This document shows positions 25,332-33,093 of a stretch of 64,000 bases of DNA, in pieces. The notes beneath the pieces were generated by a model. It ran no database searches and was not told where the DNA came from. It saw nothing but the letters and a program-made list of their open reading frames with translations. A program made the position numbers and the translations under genes. Numbering within the stretch: the first letter of the stretch is position 1; the number at the start of each line of letters is the position of its first letter. This stretch comes from Oscillospiraceae bacterium (GTDB taxonomy: Bacteria > Bacillota > Clostridia > Oscillospirales > Oscillospiraceae): contig CAJTFN010000001.1 of the NCBI GenBank assembly GCA_910575815.1, positions 124,001 to 188,000 on the forward strand, given 5' to 3'.

Positions 25332-25916
25332 TTATTTGGAAAGATTGCATTTGAAGCCAGCCCTCCTATTAATTCCTATAATTTTCGCTGTACATAAATC
25401 GGTTAAGTAATAAGGCCATACCTTGCACATGCTTGGCAGGTAGCTACTATCACAAGTGCTGATAATATAATCGGTTAATTCTGTATATGGCGCTACTTTT
25501 TTTACTGTACGGACCAATCTGTTATAGGTTTTTGTCAGGCACTCTGGCCTGGGAATATACTCTCCACTTTTATCGTAGTATCCAGGAATTGCATACAACC
25601 GGCTTCGAGTTATTTTCTTCATTTTTTCGGAAATCAACGAAAAACCCGCTTCAATTACCGTATTGCCAGCGGCAGTATATCTGGCCAGGTTCTCATCGTG
25701 AAATGGTATTTGCTGCCCCATCAATGCACCGGCTTCTGGCAGGTAGAAGTAATAACGATGCTGGTCCACTGTAACGGTGTCCAGCGTCTTCCCATAAATC
25801 AGTTCTTCGGAATCGGGTTTGATGATGACACAACCACACTCTAATGCCGTATGTGCGATCTGCAAAAATTCTGAGTATCCCAACCAATAATTGATTTGCT
25901 TACCCACATTAAGCAC
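25332..25916 (-). CDS. Hypothetical protein, 194 residues
   Basis: No family recognised. The protein is soluble, rich in Tyr, and contains several Cys in the C-terminal half. It starts MLNVGKQINYWLGYSEFLQI. It follows the DUF1801-type gene by three bases on the same strand, so it is probably the last gene of a three-gene operon. Base composition is more AT-rich than its two upstream partners, suggesting a different origin. Confidence 0.7.
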   Translation of the reverse strand: MLNVGKQINYWLGYSEFLQIAHTALECGCVIIKPDSEELIYGKTLDTVTVDQHRYYFYLPEAGALMGQQIPFHDENLARYTAAGNTVIEAGFSLISEKMKKITRSRLYAIPGYYDKSGEYIPRPECLTKTYNRLVRTVKKVAPYTELTDYIISTCDSSYLPSMCKVWPYYLTDLCTAKIIGINRRAGFKCNLSK

Positions 25917-25919
25917 TCC

Positions 25920-26321
25920 TCAGTTGTTTTCTCCACACCACTTCGCAATCTCCCCAATCAGTTCCAGCGGGAGGGGCTTGCTGTACGGGAGCTGGATCGC
26001 ACCCTTGCTGGTCTTGTACTCCGCCAGCCGGGCGGCGAACGCCTCCACGGCCTCCGGGCCGGGGTACAGGCCGACGTGCCGCTTGGAGGCCGCGAACTGG
26101 ATCAGGTTGCGCCCCTTCCAGTAGGTGGGCATACTCCAGGAGATCTTCTCCCTGGCCTCCGGGATGCTGGCCTTGATGGCGGCGTTGATTTGCCGCAGAT
26201 AGTCCTGCGCTTCCTCCGGCTGGGCGGCGATATACTCCTCAATCGTCGCCGGAGGCTTGCCGCAGTAGTGGCTCTGCTCCGTGTTTTTGAATGACCGCCC
26301 GCACTTGGGACATACCCACAT
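25920..26321 (-). CDS. DUF1801/YdhG-like protein with N-terminal zinc finger
   Basis: A 133-residue protein. An N-terminal zinc-binding motif (CPKCGRSFKNTEQSHYC) is followed by a DUF1801-like domain with IKASIPEAREKISWSMPTYW and HVGLYPGPEAVEAF. Related proteins are sometimes described as iron-chaperone-like (frataxin-fold), but the biochemical role is unclear. It lies 12 bases downstream of the DUF2200-type gene. Confidence 0.85.
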   Translation of the reverse strand: MWVCPKCGRSFKNTEQSHYCGKPPATIEEYIAAQPEEAQDYLRQINAAIKASIPEAREKISWSMPTYWKGRNLIQFAASKRHVGLYPGPEAVEAFAARLAEYKTSKGAIQLPYSKPLPLELIGEIAKWCGENN

Positions 26322-26333
26322 GGCTGCTCCCTC

Positions 26334-26669
26334 CTATTTCCGCAGGATCTTCTCCATCGGCCTCCCCTTCTCCAGCTCGTCGGTCAGCTTGTCCCGCATG
26401 ATCGTATTTTCGATTTCCTCTACCCGCACGCCGCAGATGGCGCCGGTGACCAGCAGTCTGGCCGGGTTTGGCTGGGGAGCCTTGAGGAAGAAGCCGCCAT
26501 AGCAGACAGCAGCTGCACGGCTGTCCTCGATCTCCTTCTCGTCGTATCCTGTCAGCCAGGAAATAACCTGATCGACCTCGGCCTTTGTGCGGCCCTTTTT
26601 GACCGCTTTGTTCAGCAAAAGGCCATAGATTTTGCCGAAATCCATCTGAAAAGCTTTCTCTTCACTCAT
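26334..26669 (-). CDS. DUF2200-type protein
   Basis: A 111-residue protein with the DUF2200 pattern: FGKIYGLLLNKAVKKGRTKA, VISWLTGYDEKEIE, and GGFFLKAPQPNPARLLVTG followed by ICGVRVEEI. Function is unknown. It is first in a three-gene minus-strand operon with its own promoter. Confidence 0.88.
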   Translation of the reverse strand: MSEEKAFQMDFGKIYGLLLNKAVKKGRTKAEVDQVISWLTGYDEKEIEDSRAAAVCYGGFFLKAPQPNPARLLVTGAICGVRVEEIENTIMRDKLTDELEKGRPMEKILRK

Positions 26670-26701
26670 GTTTTCTCACGCTCCTGACAGAATACAAAAG
26701 T

Positions 26702-26730
26702 ATCTTACCATATATCGCATTATTTCGCAA
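26702..26730 (-). promoter_or_regulatory. Promoter of the DUF2200-DUF1801 operon
   Basis: On the minus strand TTGCGA, 17 bases and TAAGAT lie about 35 bases before the first ATG. Confidence 0.65.
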
Positions 26731-26731
26731 T

Positions 26732-26768
26732 GAGCCGGCTTGAACTTGATTCAGGCCGGCTCTTTTAT
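26732..26768 (+). terminator. Terminator-like hairpin
   Basis: GAGCCGGC pairs with GCCGGCTC around a 15-base loop, followed by TTTTATT. It lies directly upstream of the minus-strand promoter, insulating it from + strand transcription. Confidence 0.6.
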
Positions 26769-26983
26769 TGCTTACAGAAAGTTCGTGAAATCAAGGGCCC
26801 ATTTCCTGATTTCGAGGGGCGTATTGAAATGAGAGTTGAAGACCGGACAAACCCAGCACACCCACACAATCGAATAAGGTTCCCCGCACAGAAAGCGGCT
26901 GTTATCGGCGGCTTTTGGGGGCGGTATGTCTGCGCAGCGGCTCTCGTCCACATAAAAAATCCACGAAAGAAAGAAGCTATCCT

Positions 26984-27382
26984 ATGAAACGCATCGACAT
27001 CAAGTGCCCTTACTGCGGCTCCCGGGCGCTCCTCCGGCCTGGGTCGATGGTGCATGAGCGCACCCTACCCGGCGAGGAGGTCTACGTCTGCGCTCGCTTC
27101 CCCATCTGTAACGCCTATGTGTCCGCCCATCGTGACAGCCATCTGCCTATGGGTACGCTGGCGGATCGGCCTCTGCGACAGAAGCGGCGGCAGGCGCACA
27201 TCGCCCTCAGCCAGCTTTGGGAGCGGGGCCTGATGACCCGCAAGGAAGCCTACCGTTGGCTCCAGGTACAGCTCAGCCTGCCGGAGAGTGAGGCCCACAT
27301 CGGCCACTTCTCGGCGTACCGCTGCGATCAGGTCATCGACCTGTGCGGCCGCTTCGCCGGGGCTGGCAGGCGGGCAGCTTAG
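26984..27382 (+). CDS. Zinc-finger protein of the DUF3268 type
   Basis: A protein of 132 residues with an N-terminal Cys4-type finger (CPYCG, later VCARFPICNAYV) and a helical C-terminal part (LSQLWERGLMTRKEAYRWLQ). Proteins like this are frequent, uncharacterised cargo of conjugative elements in gut Clostridia. The ATG at 26984 was chosen because the extension upstream is not family-like. It is the only gene in the + strand part of the decayed element, apart from the antitoxin, that appears intact. Confidence 0.75.
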   Translation: MKRIDIKCPYCGSRALLRPGSMVHERTLPGEEVYVCARFPICNAYVSAHRDSHLPMGTLADRPLRQKRRQAHIALSQLWERGLMTRKEAYRWLQVQLSLPESEAHIGHFSAYRCDQVIDLCGRFAGAGRRAA

Positions 27383-27393
27383 GGGGTGCCGGT

Positions 27394-27943
27394 ATGAACA
27401 GGCGGGATCAGCTGATCCAGGAGCATCTGAACTGTGTCCACGGGGTCATTCACAGCTCCATTCATGTCAATCCGAACGTCTGCGGTCTGGAATATGACGA
27501 TCTCTACCAGGAGGGGTGTATCGCCCTCCTGGCGGGCGGCAGAAACCTTTGATGAACGGCAGGGCGTGCAGTTCCACTCCTACGCCTTCCCGGTCATCTG
27601 CAACCACCTGCTGGACTACTGCCGGAAAATTCAGAGCCAGACGGCGCCGATGGTGTTCCTGGAGGCGTGAGATATGGAGATGGCCCGGCGCGGCGAGACG
27701 GACTGGGACGGTGAGAGCAGCCTGTTTGTGGAACAGGTGCTGGAGTATGGCAAGCGCACCTACAGCGGCGTGGCCCGGCTGGGCGTGGAGGCGCTGGAGC
27801 TGAAGATCGCCGGGTACAGCGGAACGGATATTGCCAAGCTCTACGGCGTCCAGTCCAACCATGTGGGTGCGTGGATCTCCCGCACGGCCCAGAAGCTGAA
27901 AAAGGATGTCAACCTTGTTGAAAACGGTGGCACGAATCCGTAA
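27394..27943 (+). pseudogene. Sigma-70-like factor of a conjugative element, disrupted
   Basis: The first frame encodes MNRRDQLIQEHLNCVHGVIH to CIALLAGG. After a one-base shift near 27535 the sequence continues AAETFDERQGVQFHSYAFPV, then meets a TGA at 27668, and the final HTH part (YSGTDIAKLYGVQSNHVGAW) is read after it. Region-2-like and region-4-like segments are thus recognisable but separated by a frameshift and a stop. It belongs to the element-type sigma factors found near repA and zinc-finger genes. Confidence 0.8.
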
Positions 27944-27978
27944 AAGAAAATATCAGAACGAATTGGGGAGGTTACATT

Positions 27979-28463
27979 ATGAGTTCTCGTACTTACTATA
28001 CCGTGTTGGGCCACTTCCGCCGCAGGATCAACGGCCTGGGCCGTAGCTGCCCGGTCATTATCATCAGTGAGCAGGAATATGACATGGACATCCAGGAGAT
28101 GGTCCTGTGGACCACCCTCAACTGGCGGCTGCTGGACTTCCCGCAGGCCGAGGCGGAGTATAACAAGCTGAACCAGGACTACGCTATCCCCGCCCTGCGG
28201 ACACTGGAGAACTGCCTGGGCCGCCTCTGCACCCGGGGACTGGTGGCCTCCGGGACGGCAGGACGGACTTTGAGGCGCTGTACGATCTGCTGGGCGGGCT
28301 GTATGTGTCCCCGCTGTCCGAGAATCTGCTCCGGCGGCTGGCGGCGCTTTTTGCATTTCATTCCTCTGTTTCAGACCGTCTCTCTGCGGGCTTACATATC
28401 TATCAGGAAGATGATATACTAAGGACGGAACTGTTACAGGGAGGGAGCGGTTATGACAATTAA
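27979..28463 (+). pseudogene. Element-encoded protein of unknown function, frameshifted
   Basis: The product starts MSSRTYYTVLGHFRRRINGL and reads well to about RGLVASGT. Near 28260 the meaningful frame changes to one encoding FEALYDLLGGLYVSPLSENL and LRRLAALFAFHSSVSD, ending at 28463. If repaired it would be about 160 residues and overlap the antitoxin start by 11 bases. I do not recognise the family. Confidence 0.65.
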
Positions 28464-28722
28464 GCCGTCCACTGCGCTGTGCAACGAATATTTGCAGATC
28501 TCGCGTTTAGCCCGTGAGTCCGGCGAACCCATCTTCATCACCAACAAGGGCGAGGCTGACGGTGCTTATATGAGCATCGAGGCGTATGAGGAGCGGGAGA
28601 AGATGCTGGCGCACCGGGCAAGTATTCTGGCGGCGGAGGCGGCGTGTCTGGCTGGGGTGCCGGTTATCACTCAGGAGGATTTGGCTGCCAAAGTGGAGGC
28701 TCTGCTAAATGGCAAGGTATAA
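28453..28722 (+). CDS. Phd/YefM-type antitoxin
   Basis: An 89-residue antitoxin. The N-terminal DNA-binding part contains SRLARESGEPIFITNKGEAD and YMSIEAYEERE, the Phd/YefM signature; the C-terminal tail would bind toxin. GGGAGGGAG precedes the ATG. Its end overlaps the toxin start by 14 bases, the classical type II arrangement. It looks intact although the toxin is broken. Confidence 0.85.
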   Translation: MTIKPSTALCNEYLQISRLARESGEPIFITNKGEADGAYMSIEAYEEREKMLAHRASILAAEAACLAGVPVITQEDLAAKVEALLNGKV

Positions 28723-29012
28723 ACTGGCGTACCTGCATCCGGCGGAGACGGACATTCTGGGGATCGTCCGGTTCCACGCCGAACAGGCCGGCGCTACATC
28801 TGCCAGGGAGGTCTATCGTTCCATCCGGGAACAGATTGGGCGGCTTCAGGATTTCCCGATGCTGGGGCCAATCCACCCTGACCCGGAGCTTGCGGCTTTG
28901 GGCTATCGGAAGCTGGTGCTGACTATGTGCGGTTTATCGGCTCATGGATGCTACTGTGACGGTCTATCGTGTGGTAAACGGGAAAACGGACTATCCCAGG
29001 CTGCTCAAGTAG
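28709..29012 (+). pseudogene. ParE/RelE-type toxin, frameshifted
   Basis: The N-terminal two thirds are ParE-like (YLHPAETDILGIVRFHAEQA, VYRSIREQIGRLQDFPMLG). At about 28920-28933 two base losses move the frame; the family's usual C-terminal strands (VYRLMDATVTVYRVVNGKTD and PRLLK) are readable in another frame and stop at 29012. The uncorrected product would have an unrelated tail, so the toxin is probably inactive. Confidence 0.8.
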
Positions 29013-29028
29013 ATAAATGGAAATATCT

Positions 29029-29084
29029 ATAGGGATAAATCCAAACACGCCGCCCATGTCCTATTGACACAGGCGCACATTTTC
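29029..29084 (+). repeat. Hairpin repeat, copy A
   Basis: TATAGGGATAAATCCAAA followed by a degenerate hairpin (CGCCGCCCATGTC ... GACACAGGCG) and TTTT. The same leader plus a better hairpin occurs at 32701-32757. It is probably a decayed terminator of the toxin-antitoxin pair. Confidence 0.55.
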
Positions 29085-29086
29085 CC

Positions 29087-29115
29087 TTGAAGTAATCTTG
29101 AGTAGCTATTATAAT
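29087..29115 (+). promoter_or_regulatory. SigA-type promoter
   Basis: TTGAAG, 17 bases and TATAAT lie 26 bases before the next ATG, with an AGGAGG ribosome-binding site between them. Confidence 0.75.
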
Positions 29116-29140
29116 CGGAGTAGTAGGAGGAACATAGCTT

Positions 29141-30148
29141 ATGGGAAAAATAGTACCAGATTGGCAGACCTTCATCCGCTGTGATGGTGGGCATTTAATT
29201 ATCCGGCATTTGAAAAGCGGTCTCGCGGAGGACTTAGAAATTCCTTGGCCCGAAAAACTCAAAGGTATTACATGTGAAAAAGTCCGGTTTCGAGCAGAAG
29301 ATCTTCGTCCACTCTCTCAGTGTGGAAAAACACTGGATTTCGTGGATCTGAAAGACTGTGAACTTGAGCCAGGCGCACTGGCCGTTCTGTCAGTGGCCGA
29401 ATCGCTCCGATGCCTGACAATCCAAAATTGTGGCGTTTCAGACCGTGATTTTGAATGGTTCCGTGGAACAGCGAAACTAGAATTAGTGGCTTTGAATGGA
29501 AATCCTCAATGCACAAGTTCCGTGATTGCACAAGCTGCTGGTTCTCCGCTTAATCGTCTGCATTTGCAAGGAACAAATATTCAGGACTCCGATATTCCTC
29601 TGATGCTCTCTTTTCCCCAACTGTTGATTTTGAATATCAGCGACACGAAGGTGACGGGAGCCGCCCTACAGCAGTTGTCGATAAACCGGGGGCTTTCTAT
29701 CATTTGTGACCATGACCGGGAAGGTGTCGCTCAGTTCCGAGCGGCTCAGAGACAAAATTGGAAGAAAAAATTGCCCTTCGATAAAGAGCCAGCCGAAGAG
29801 GCAATGCAGTTGGTCAGAGATTTTTATGCAGCCAGTCAGGATAGAAAACAGCTCAGAAGCCGCTTTGTAACACAACGGTACTTAGATTATTGCAAAACGT
29901 ACGGATATAGCGGTGTAGACCCTGGACAAAAACGTTCTTTCTGCGATTCATCCACTCCGCCATATCAGGATTGCCATGTGGTTGATGTGGAGCAGATTAC
30001 TCGCAAAAAAATGTACGTTTACAGCGAATGTGACGATCTTACTTTTACCCAGTATCGGTGTCTTGTTATCCAGTCAGAGAATAATTGGAAAATTGATAAA
30101 AGCGAAGAGCTGATGGATGGAAAGTGGCGCTTTCGGAGTTTGGATTAG
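29141..30148 (+). CDS. Leucine-rich-repeat-like protein with a C-terminal alpha/beta domain
   Basis: A 335-residue soluble protein, not assigned to a known family. Residues of about 60-190 show irregular leucine-rich repeats (LRCLTIQNCGVSDRDFEWF, LNRLHLQGTNIQDSDIPLML, LLILNISDTKVTG). The last 130 residues (AMQLVRDFYAASQDRKQLRS ... NNWKIDKSEELMDGKWRF) resemble an NTF2-like fold. There is no signal peptide. It has its own promoter and terminator and is AT-richer than its surroundings. An immunity or protein-binding role is possible but unproven. Confidence 0.7.
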   Translation: MGKIVPDWQTFIRCDGGHLIIRHLKSGLAEDLEIPWPEKLKGITCEKVRFRAEDLRPLSQCGKTLDFVDLKDCELEPGALAVLSVAESLRCLTIQNCGVSDRDFEWFRGTAKLELVALNGNPQCTSSVIAQAAGSPLNRLHLQGTNIQDSDIPLMLSFPQLLILNISDTKVTGAALQQLSINRGLSIICDHDREGVAQFRAAQRQNWKKKLPFDKEPAEEAMQLVRDFYAASQDRKQLRSRFVTQRYLDYCKTYGYSGVDPGQKRSFCDSSTPPYQDCHVVDVEQITRKKMYVYSECDDLTFTQYRCLVIQSENNWKIDKSEELMDGKWRFRSLD

Positions 30149-30246
30149 CGATTTAATTTGCTTTTTGGAACTATTTGCTGTTAAACTTCAGTCTGGAGCA
30201 AAAGCTGGACAGCTGTTCCGGTTTACTCAAATAAATTTTTCTATAC

Positions 30247-30278
30247 ACCGGATGCCTATTTGGGGCCTCCGGTTTTTG
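30247..30278 (+). terminator. Terminator of the LRR-like gene
   Basis: ACCGGATGCC pairs with GGCCTCCGGT (one mismatch), followed by TTTT. It directly abuts the first operator of the next operon. Confidence 0.7.
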
Positions 30279-30358
30279 TGACTATTAAAATAGTCATTTT
30301 ATCTTGACAAAGGGCAGATGGATGTGATAGTATTCCAACATGACTAGCGCGATAGTCA
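30279..30358 (+). promoter_or_regulatory. BlaI-type operator-promoter with two palindromes
   Basis: Operator 1 (30279-30296) is the perfect palindrome TGACTATTAAAATAGTCA. A promoter follows with TTGACA at 30304-30309 and TAGTAT at 30328-30333 (18-base spacer). Operator 2 (30341-30358), TGACTAGCGCGATAGTCA, shares the TGACTA/TAGTCA arms. Two sites flanking the promoter suggest repression by the adjacent BlaI-like dimer, with derepression by proteolysis via the BlaR1-like partner. Confidence 0.8.
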
Positions 30359-30374
30359 CAAAGGAGACATAGCT

Positions 30375-30734
30375 ATGGAAATGAAATTGTTTGATTCCGA
30401 ATTAAAGGTGATGGAAGCCTTATGGAAGGAGGGCGATCTGTCTGCGGGCCAGTTGGCGAAAATTCTGAAGGAGCAGACCGGCTGGAACCGCAATACCACA
30501 TACACGGTCATTAAGAAGCTGATTGAGAAGGGCGCGGTGGAACGCTACGAACCCAACTTCACCTGCCGGGCGATAGTGACGAAGGAGTGCGTCCGGCAGG
30601 GCGAGGCCACGGAACTGATCGACAAGCTCTTTGACGGCTCTGCGGAGCTGTTCCTGTCGGCCTACGTCAGCGGGAAGAAGCTGTCCAGCGACGAGATCGA
30701 CGGCCTGCGGCGGATCGTGGAAAAGCTGAAATGA
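30375..30734 (+). CDS. BlaI/MecI-family repressor
   Basis: A 119-residue winged-helix repressor: LFDSELKVMEALWKEGDLSA, TGWNRNTTYTVIKKLIEKGA and a C-terminal dimerisation helix (SSDEIDGLRRIVEKL). Family members bind as dimers and are inactivated by cleavage after the cognate BlaR1 protease signals. AAGGAG precedes the ATG. The stop overlaps the next start (ATGA). No beta-lactamase or PBP gene is next to it, so the regulon is unknown. Confidence 0.92.
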   Translation: MEMKLFDSELKVMEALWKEGDLSAGQLAKILKEQTGWNRNTTYTVIKKLIEKGAVERYEPNFTCRAIVTKECVRQGEATELIDKLFDGSAELFLSAYVSGKKLSSDEIDGLRRIVEKLK

Positions 30735-32656
30735 GGGGAACCATGGGTATTGTTGAAATGAGCGTGCAGGCGGGGGTGCTGATTGCGGCCATCGTGATCG
30801 TCCGCGCCATCACGCTGTACCGGCTGCCTAAAGCCAGCTTCCTGGCCCTGTGGGGGATCGCCGTCGCAAGGCTGCTGATCCCCTTTTCCCTCACGTCGAG
30901 GTGGAGCGTCTACAACCTGTTTGCCGGGCTTTGGGGCCGCAAGAACACAACGGTTCCCGCCGGCAGCTTTGTGGTGGTCTGGGGCGGTCAGGTCCAGGTC
31001 CCGGTGTCACCTGGAACCGCTGGCGGGCCGGCGGGAGCCGCACTGTCAAGTCCCCCACTGACAGCCCTGTGGATCGGCGGTATGGCGGTGTTTGTCGTAG
31101 TATTTGCCGCCCTGCTGGCGAAGAACTACCGGGCGCTTAGAACCGCCGTTCCCATGGAAGACCACGCCGTTATCACGAAATGGCGGGAGGAGTACCGGCT
31201 GCTCCGGCCTCTGGCAATCGTCCGCTCTGACAAGGTAAGCTCCCCGGCCTCCATCGGCATCCTGCGGCCGCGGATCATCTTTCCGCAGGGGATGGACCTG
31301 GACAATGAGCAGCTGGTTCGTTATATCCTTGTCCATGAATATGTTCACATCCGCCGCTTTGATACGCTGTGGAAGCTGCTGGCCCTGTGCGCGGTATGCG
31401 TCCACTGGTTCAACCCCCTGGTCTGGGTAATGCTGGTTCTTCTCAACCGCGATCTGGAGCTGTCCTGTGATGAAATGGTTCTGCGGCATTTCGGTGGGAC
31501 AGAGCGGGTGTCCTACGCCTATTCGCTGATCGATATGGCGGAGCGGGGCCGTCCCTTCTCCTTCATGCACAGCTACTTTTGTAAGAACGCCGCAGAAGAA
31601 AGGATTATCGCTATTATGAAATACAAGAAAACCTCGCTGCTGGCCGTCGTGCTTGCCCTCGTCCTGACCCTTGGCATGGCAACCGGATTTACAACAGGAG
31701 CCGTGGCGAAGGAGAGCGATTCCGCCTTGCCGTCCGGCCAGCCCCTGGCTTCCGAGGGCAGCAACGAAGAGGCTGGGCCGCAGGATACCGACAGCGCGCT
31801 GGGCGGCTTGGCGTCGGTGAACCGTGGGGATGAGCACAAGTTCACCCCGGAGGAATGGGCTGAGATTCTGAAAAAGGCTGAGGCCGGAGAAATCCTGCTC
31901 TTTGAGACAGCGGAAGAGGAGCGGGCGTTTTGGGAGGATGAGGACAATGCCGCCCTCAAGGAATCTCTGCTCTCAAAGAGCAGCATCGACATGGCGCTTG
32001 TGGATAAACTGACAGGTGTAGAACTGGCTGGTGCTTTAGACGGCGCTGAGGGTACGATCCTGGTTGCCGTCAGCCCGGAGGACGAAAGCAAGTTTACCCC
32101 GGAGGAGTGGGCCGAAATCCTGAAGCTGGTGGAACAGGGCAAGCTCCGCTGGGTAGAGTTTGAAGCTGATATGATGCTGGAAGACGGTACAAACGGAGCA
32201 ATTGTTTCGTTTATATCGAAGGATGATTCTCCGTTTGCTTTGGTGGATAAAACCGACTGCGGAGCTGAGAGCGGCGACGGGCCTTACTATATTGCAAACG
32301 AGGCCAGCGTCAAAGCGATAGAGGCTGGCTCTGGCCCAAAATGGATCCGTTCCGAAGGAAGCGCCTATATGGATATTGCTCCCGGTGCCGAAATGCCAGT
32401 TGGAATTGCGACTTTGGGCAAGGAGCAAAGCATCGTTGTGTCCTTGAGCTACGAGGACCCCTCCGATTGCTCTGTAATCGAGGTGGGGCTTAAAAAAGAA
32501 AATTCCAGCGAGAAGCTGGTCATCAAGGAAGCGGGCGGTGATTCCGACGGTCTGTCTGTGGAACGAACCGTTGAAGAAAGCGGCGAGTATGTCCTGTATG
32601 TGAGGAATACAGGGAAAACCAGTGCCGGCTTCTCCATCAGCTACCTCATTCGGTAA
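30731..32656 (+). CDS. BlaR1-type M56 membrane metallopeptidase with an unusual ectodomain
   Basis: A 641-residue protein. The N-terminal part has several membrane helices and an M56 zinc protease site, HEYVH at residues 202-206, with LNRDLELSCDEMVLRHFG downstream. After the last helix (near residue 305) the exported part is not a penicillin-binding domain. It contains two copies of KFTPEEWAEIL about 85 residues apart, a Glu/Asp-rich region and a beta-rich end (SGEYVLYVRNTGKTSAGFSI) resembling pre-peptidase-type beta domains. The ligand is therefore probably not a beta-lactam. The start may alternatively be the ATG at 30743 after GAGGGGAACC. Confidence 0.88.
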   Translation: MRGTMGIVEMSVQAGVLIAAIVIVRAITLYRLPKASFLALWGIAVARLLIPFSLTSRWSVYNLFAGLWGRKNTTVPAGSFVVVWGGQVQVPVSPGTAGGPAGAALSSPPLTALWIGGMAVFVVVFAALLAKNYRALRTAVPMEDHAVITKWREEYRLLRPLAIVRSDKVSSPASIGILRPRIIFPQGMDLDNEQLVRYILVHEYVHIRRFDTLWKLLALCAVCVHWFNPLVWVMLVLLNRDLELSCDEMVLRHFGGTERVSYAYSLIDMAERGRPFSFMHSYFCKNAAEERIIAIMKYKKTSLLAVVLALVLTLGMATGFTTGAVAKESDSALPSGQPLASEGSNEEAGPQDTDSALGGLASVNRGDEHKFTPEEWAEILKKAEAGEILLFETAEEERAFWEDEDNAALKESLLSKSSIDMALVDKLTGVELAGALDGAEGTILVAVSPEDESKFTPEEWAEILKLVEQGKLRWVEFEADMMLEDGTNGAIVSFISKDDSPFALVDKTDCGAESGDGPYYIANEASVKAIEAGSGPKWIRSEGSAYMDIAPGAEMPVGIATLGKEQSIVVSLSYEDPSDCSVIEVGLKKENSSEKLVIKEAGGDSDGLSVERTVEESGEYVLYVRNTGKTSAGFSISYLIR

Positions 32657-32700
32657 AAGAAGCAAAGTCCCGCTGGCTCTGTCCATTCGCTGGAGCCGCT

Positions 32701-32757
32701 TATAGGGATAAGTCCAAAAGCGCCGCCTGTGTCTTAGGACATGGGCGGCGCCTTTTC
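32701..32757 (+). terminator. Terminator and hairpin repeat, copy B
   Basis: TATAGGGATAAGTCCAAA precedes a strong hairpin (GCGCCGCC ... GGGCGGCGC, with an inner GTC/GAC stem) and TTTT. It ends the BlaI/BlaR operon and matches copy A at 29029. Confidence 0.7.
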
Positions 32758-32759
32758 TG

Positions 32760-33039
32760 CCCTCTGGCAGCGGCTCCCGCAGCTTTTCTGTCAGCGCCGC
32801 CCGCAACGTATTTGTCCCTTGCAGGCCGGAGAAGAACTCCACGGGGCTGACCTCAAAATAAGCCATGATGTTGAACAGCTCTTTCATGGAGGGCATTGTG
32901 GTCCGCTGGTGATGGAGCGGATATAGGAACCGCTTTTCCCCAGCTCCAGGCTCAGCCGGTGCTCCGACACCCCTTTTTGACTTCGTAACGCTGTGATCCG
33001 CTCACGCAGATACCGCTCGTATTGCTGAACCTCGTCCAT
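32760..33039 (-). pseudogene. XRE-type HTH regulator, frameshifted
   Basis: From the ATG at 33039 (RBS AGGAGG) the minus strand encodes MDEVQQYERYLRERITALRS and SEHRLSLELGKSGSYIRSIT, a clear helix-turn-helix. Near 32896 the frame is lost; the natural continuation, MPSMKELFNIMAYFEVSPVE followed by FFSGLQ, is in another frame. The C-terminal end then runs into the terminator repeat without a sensible stop. It is a broken regulator. Confidence 0.75.
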
Positions 33040-33093
33040 ACTGTGCCTCCTCTCTGACTGTTCATGATTGTACCTTGAATTGTCAGAGAGATC

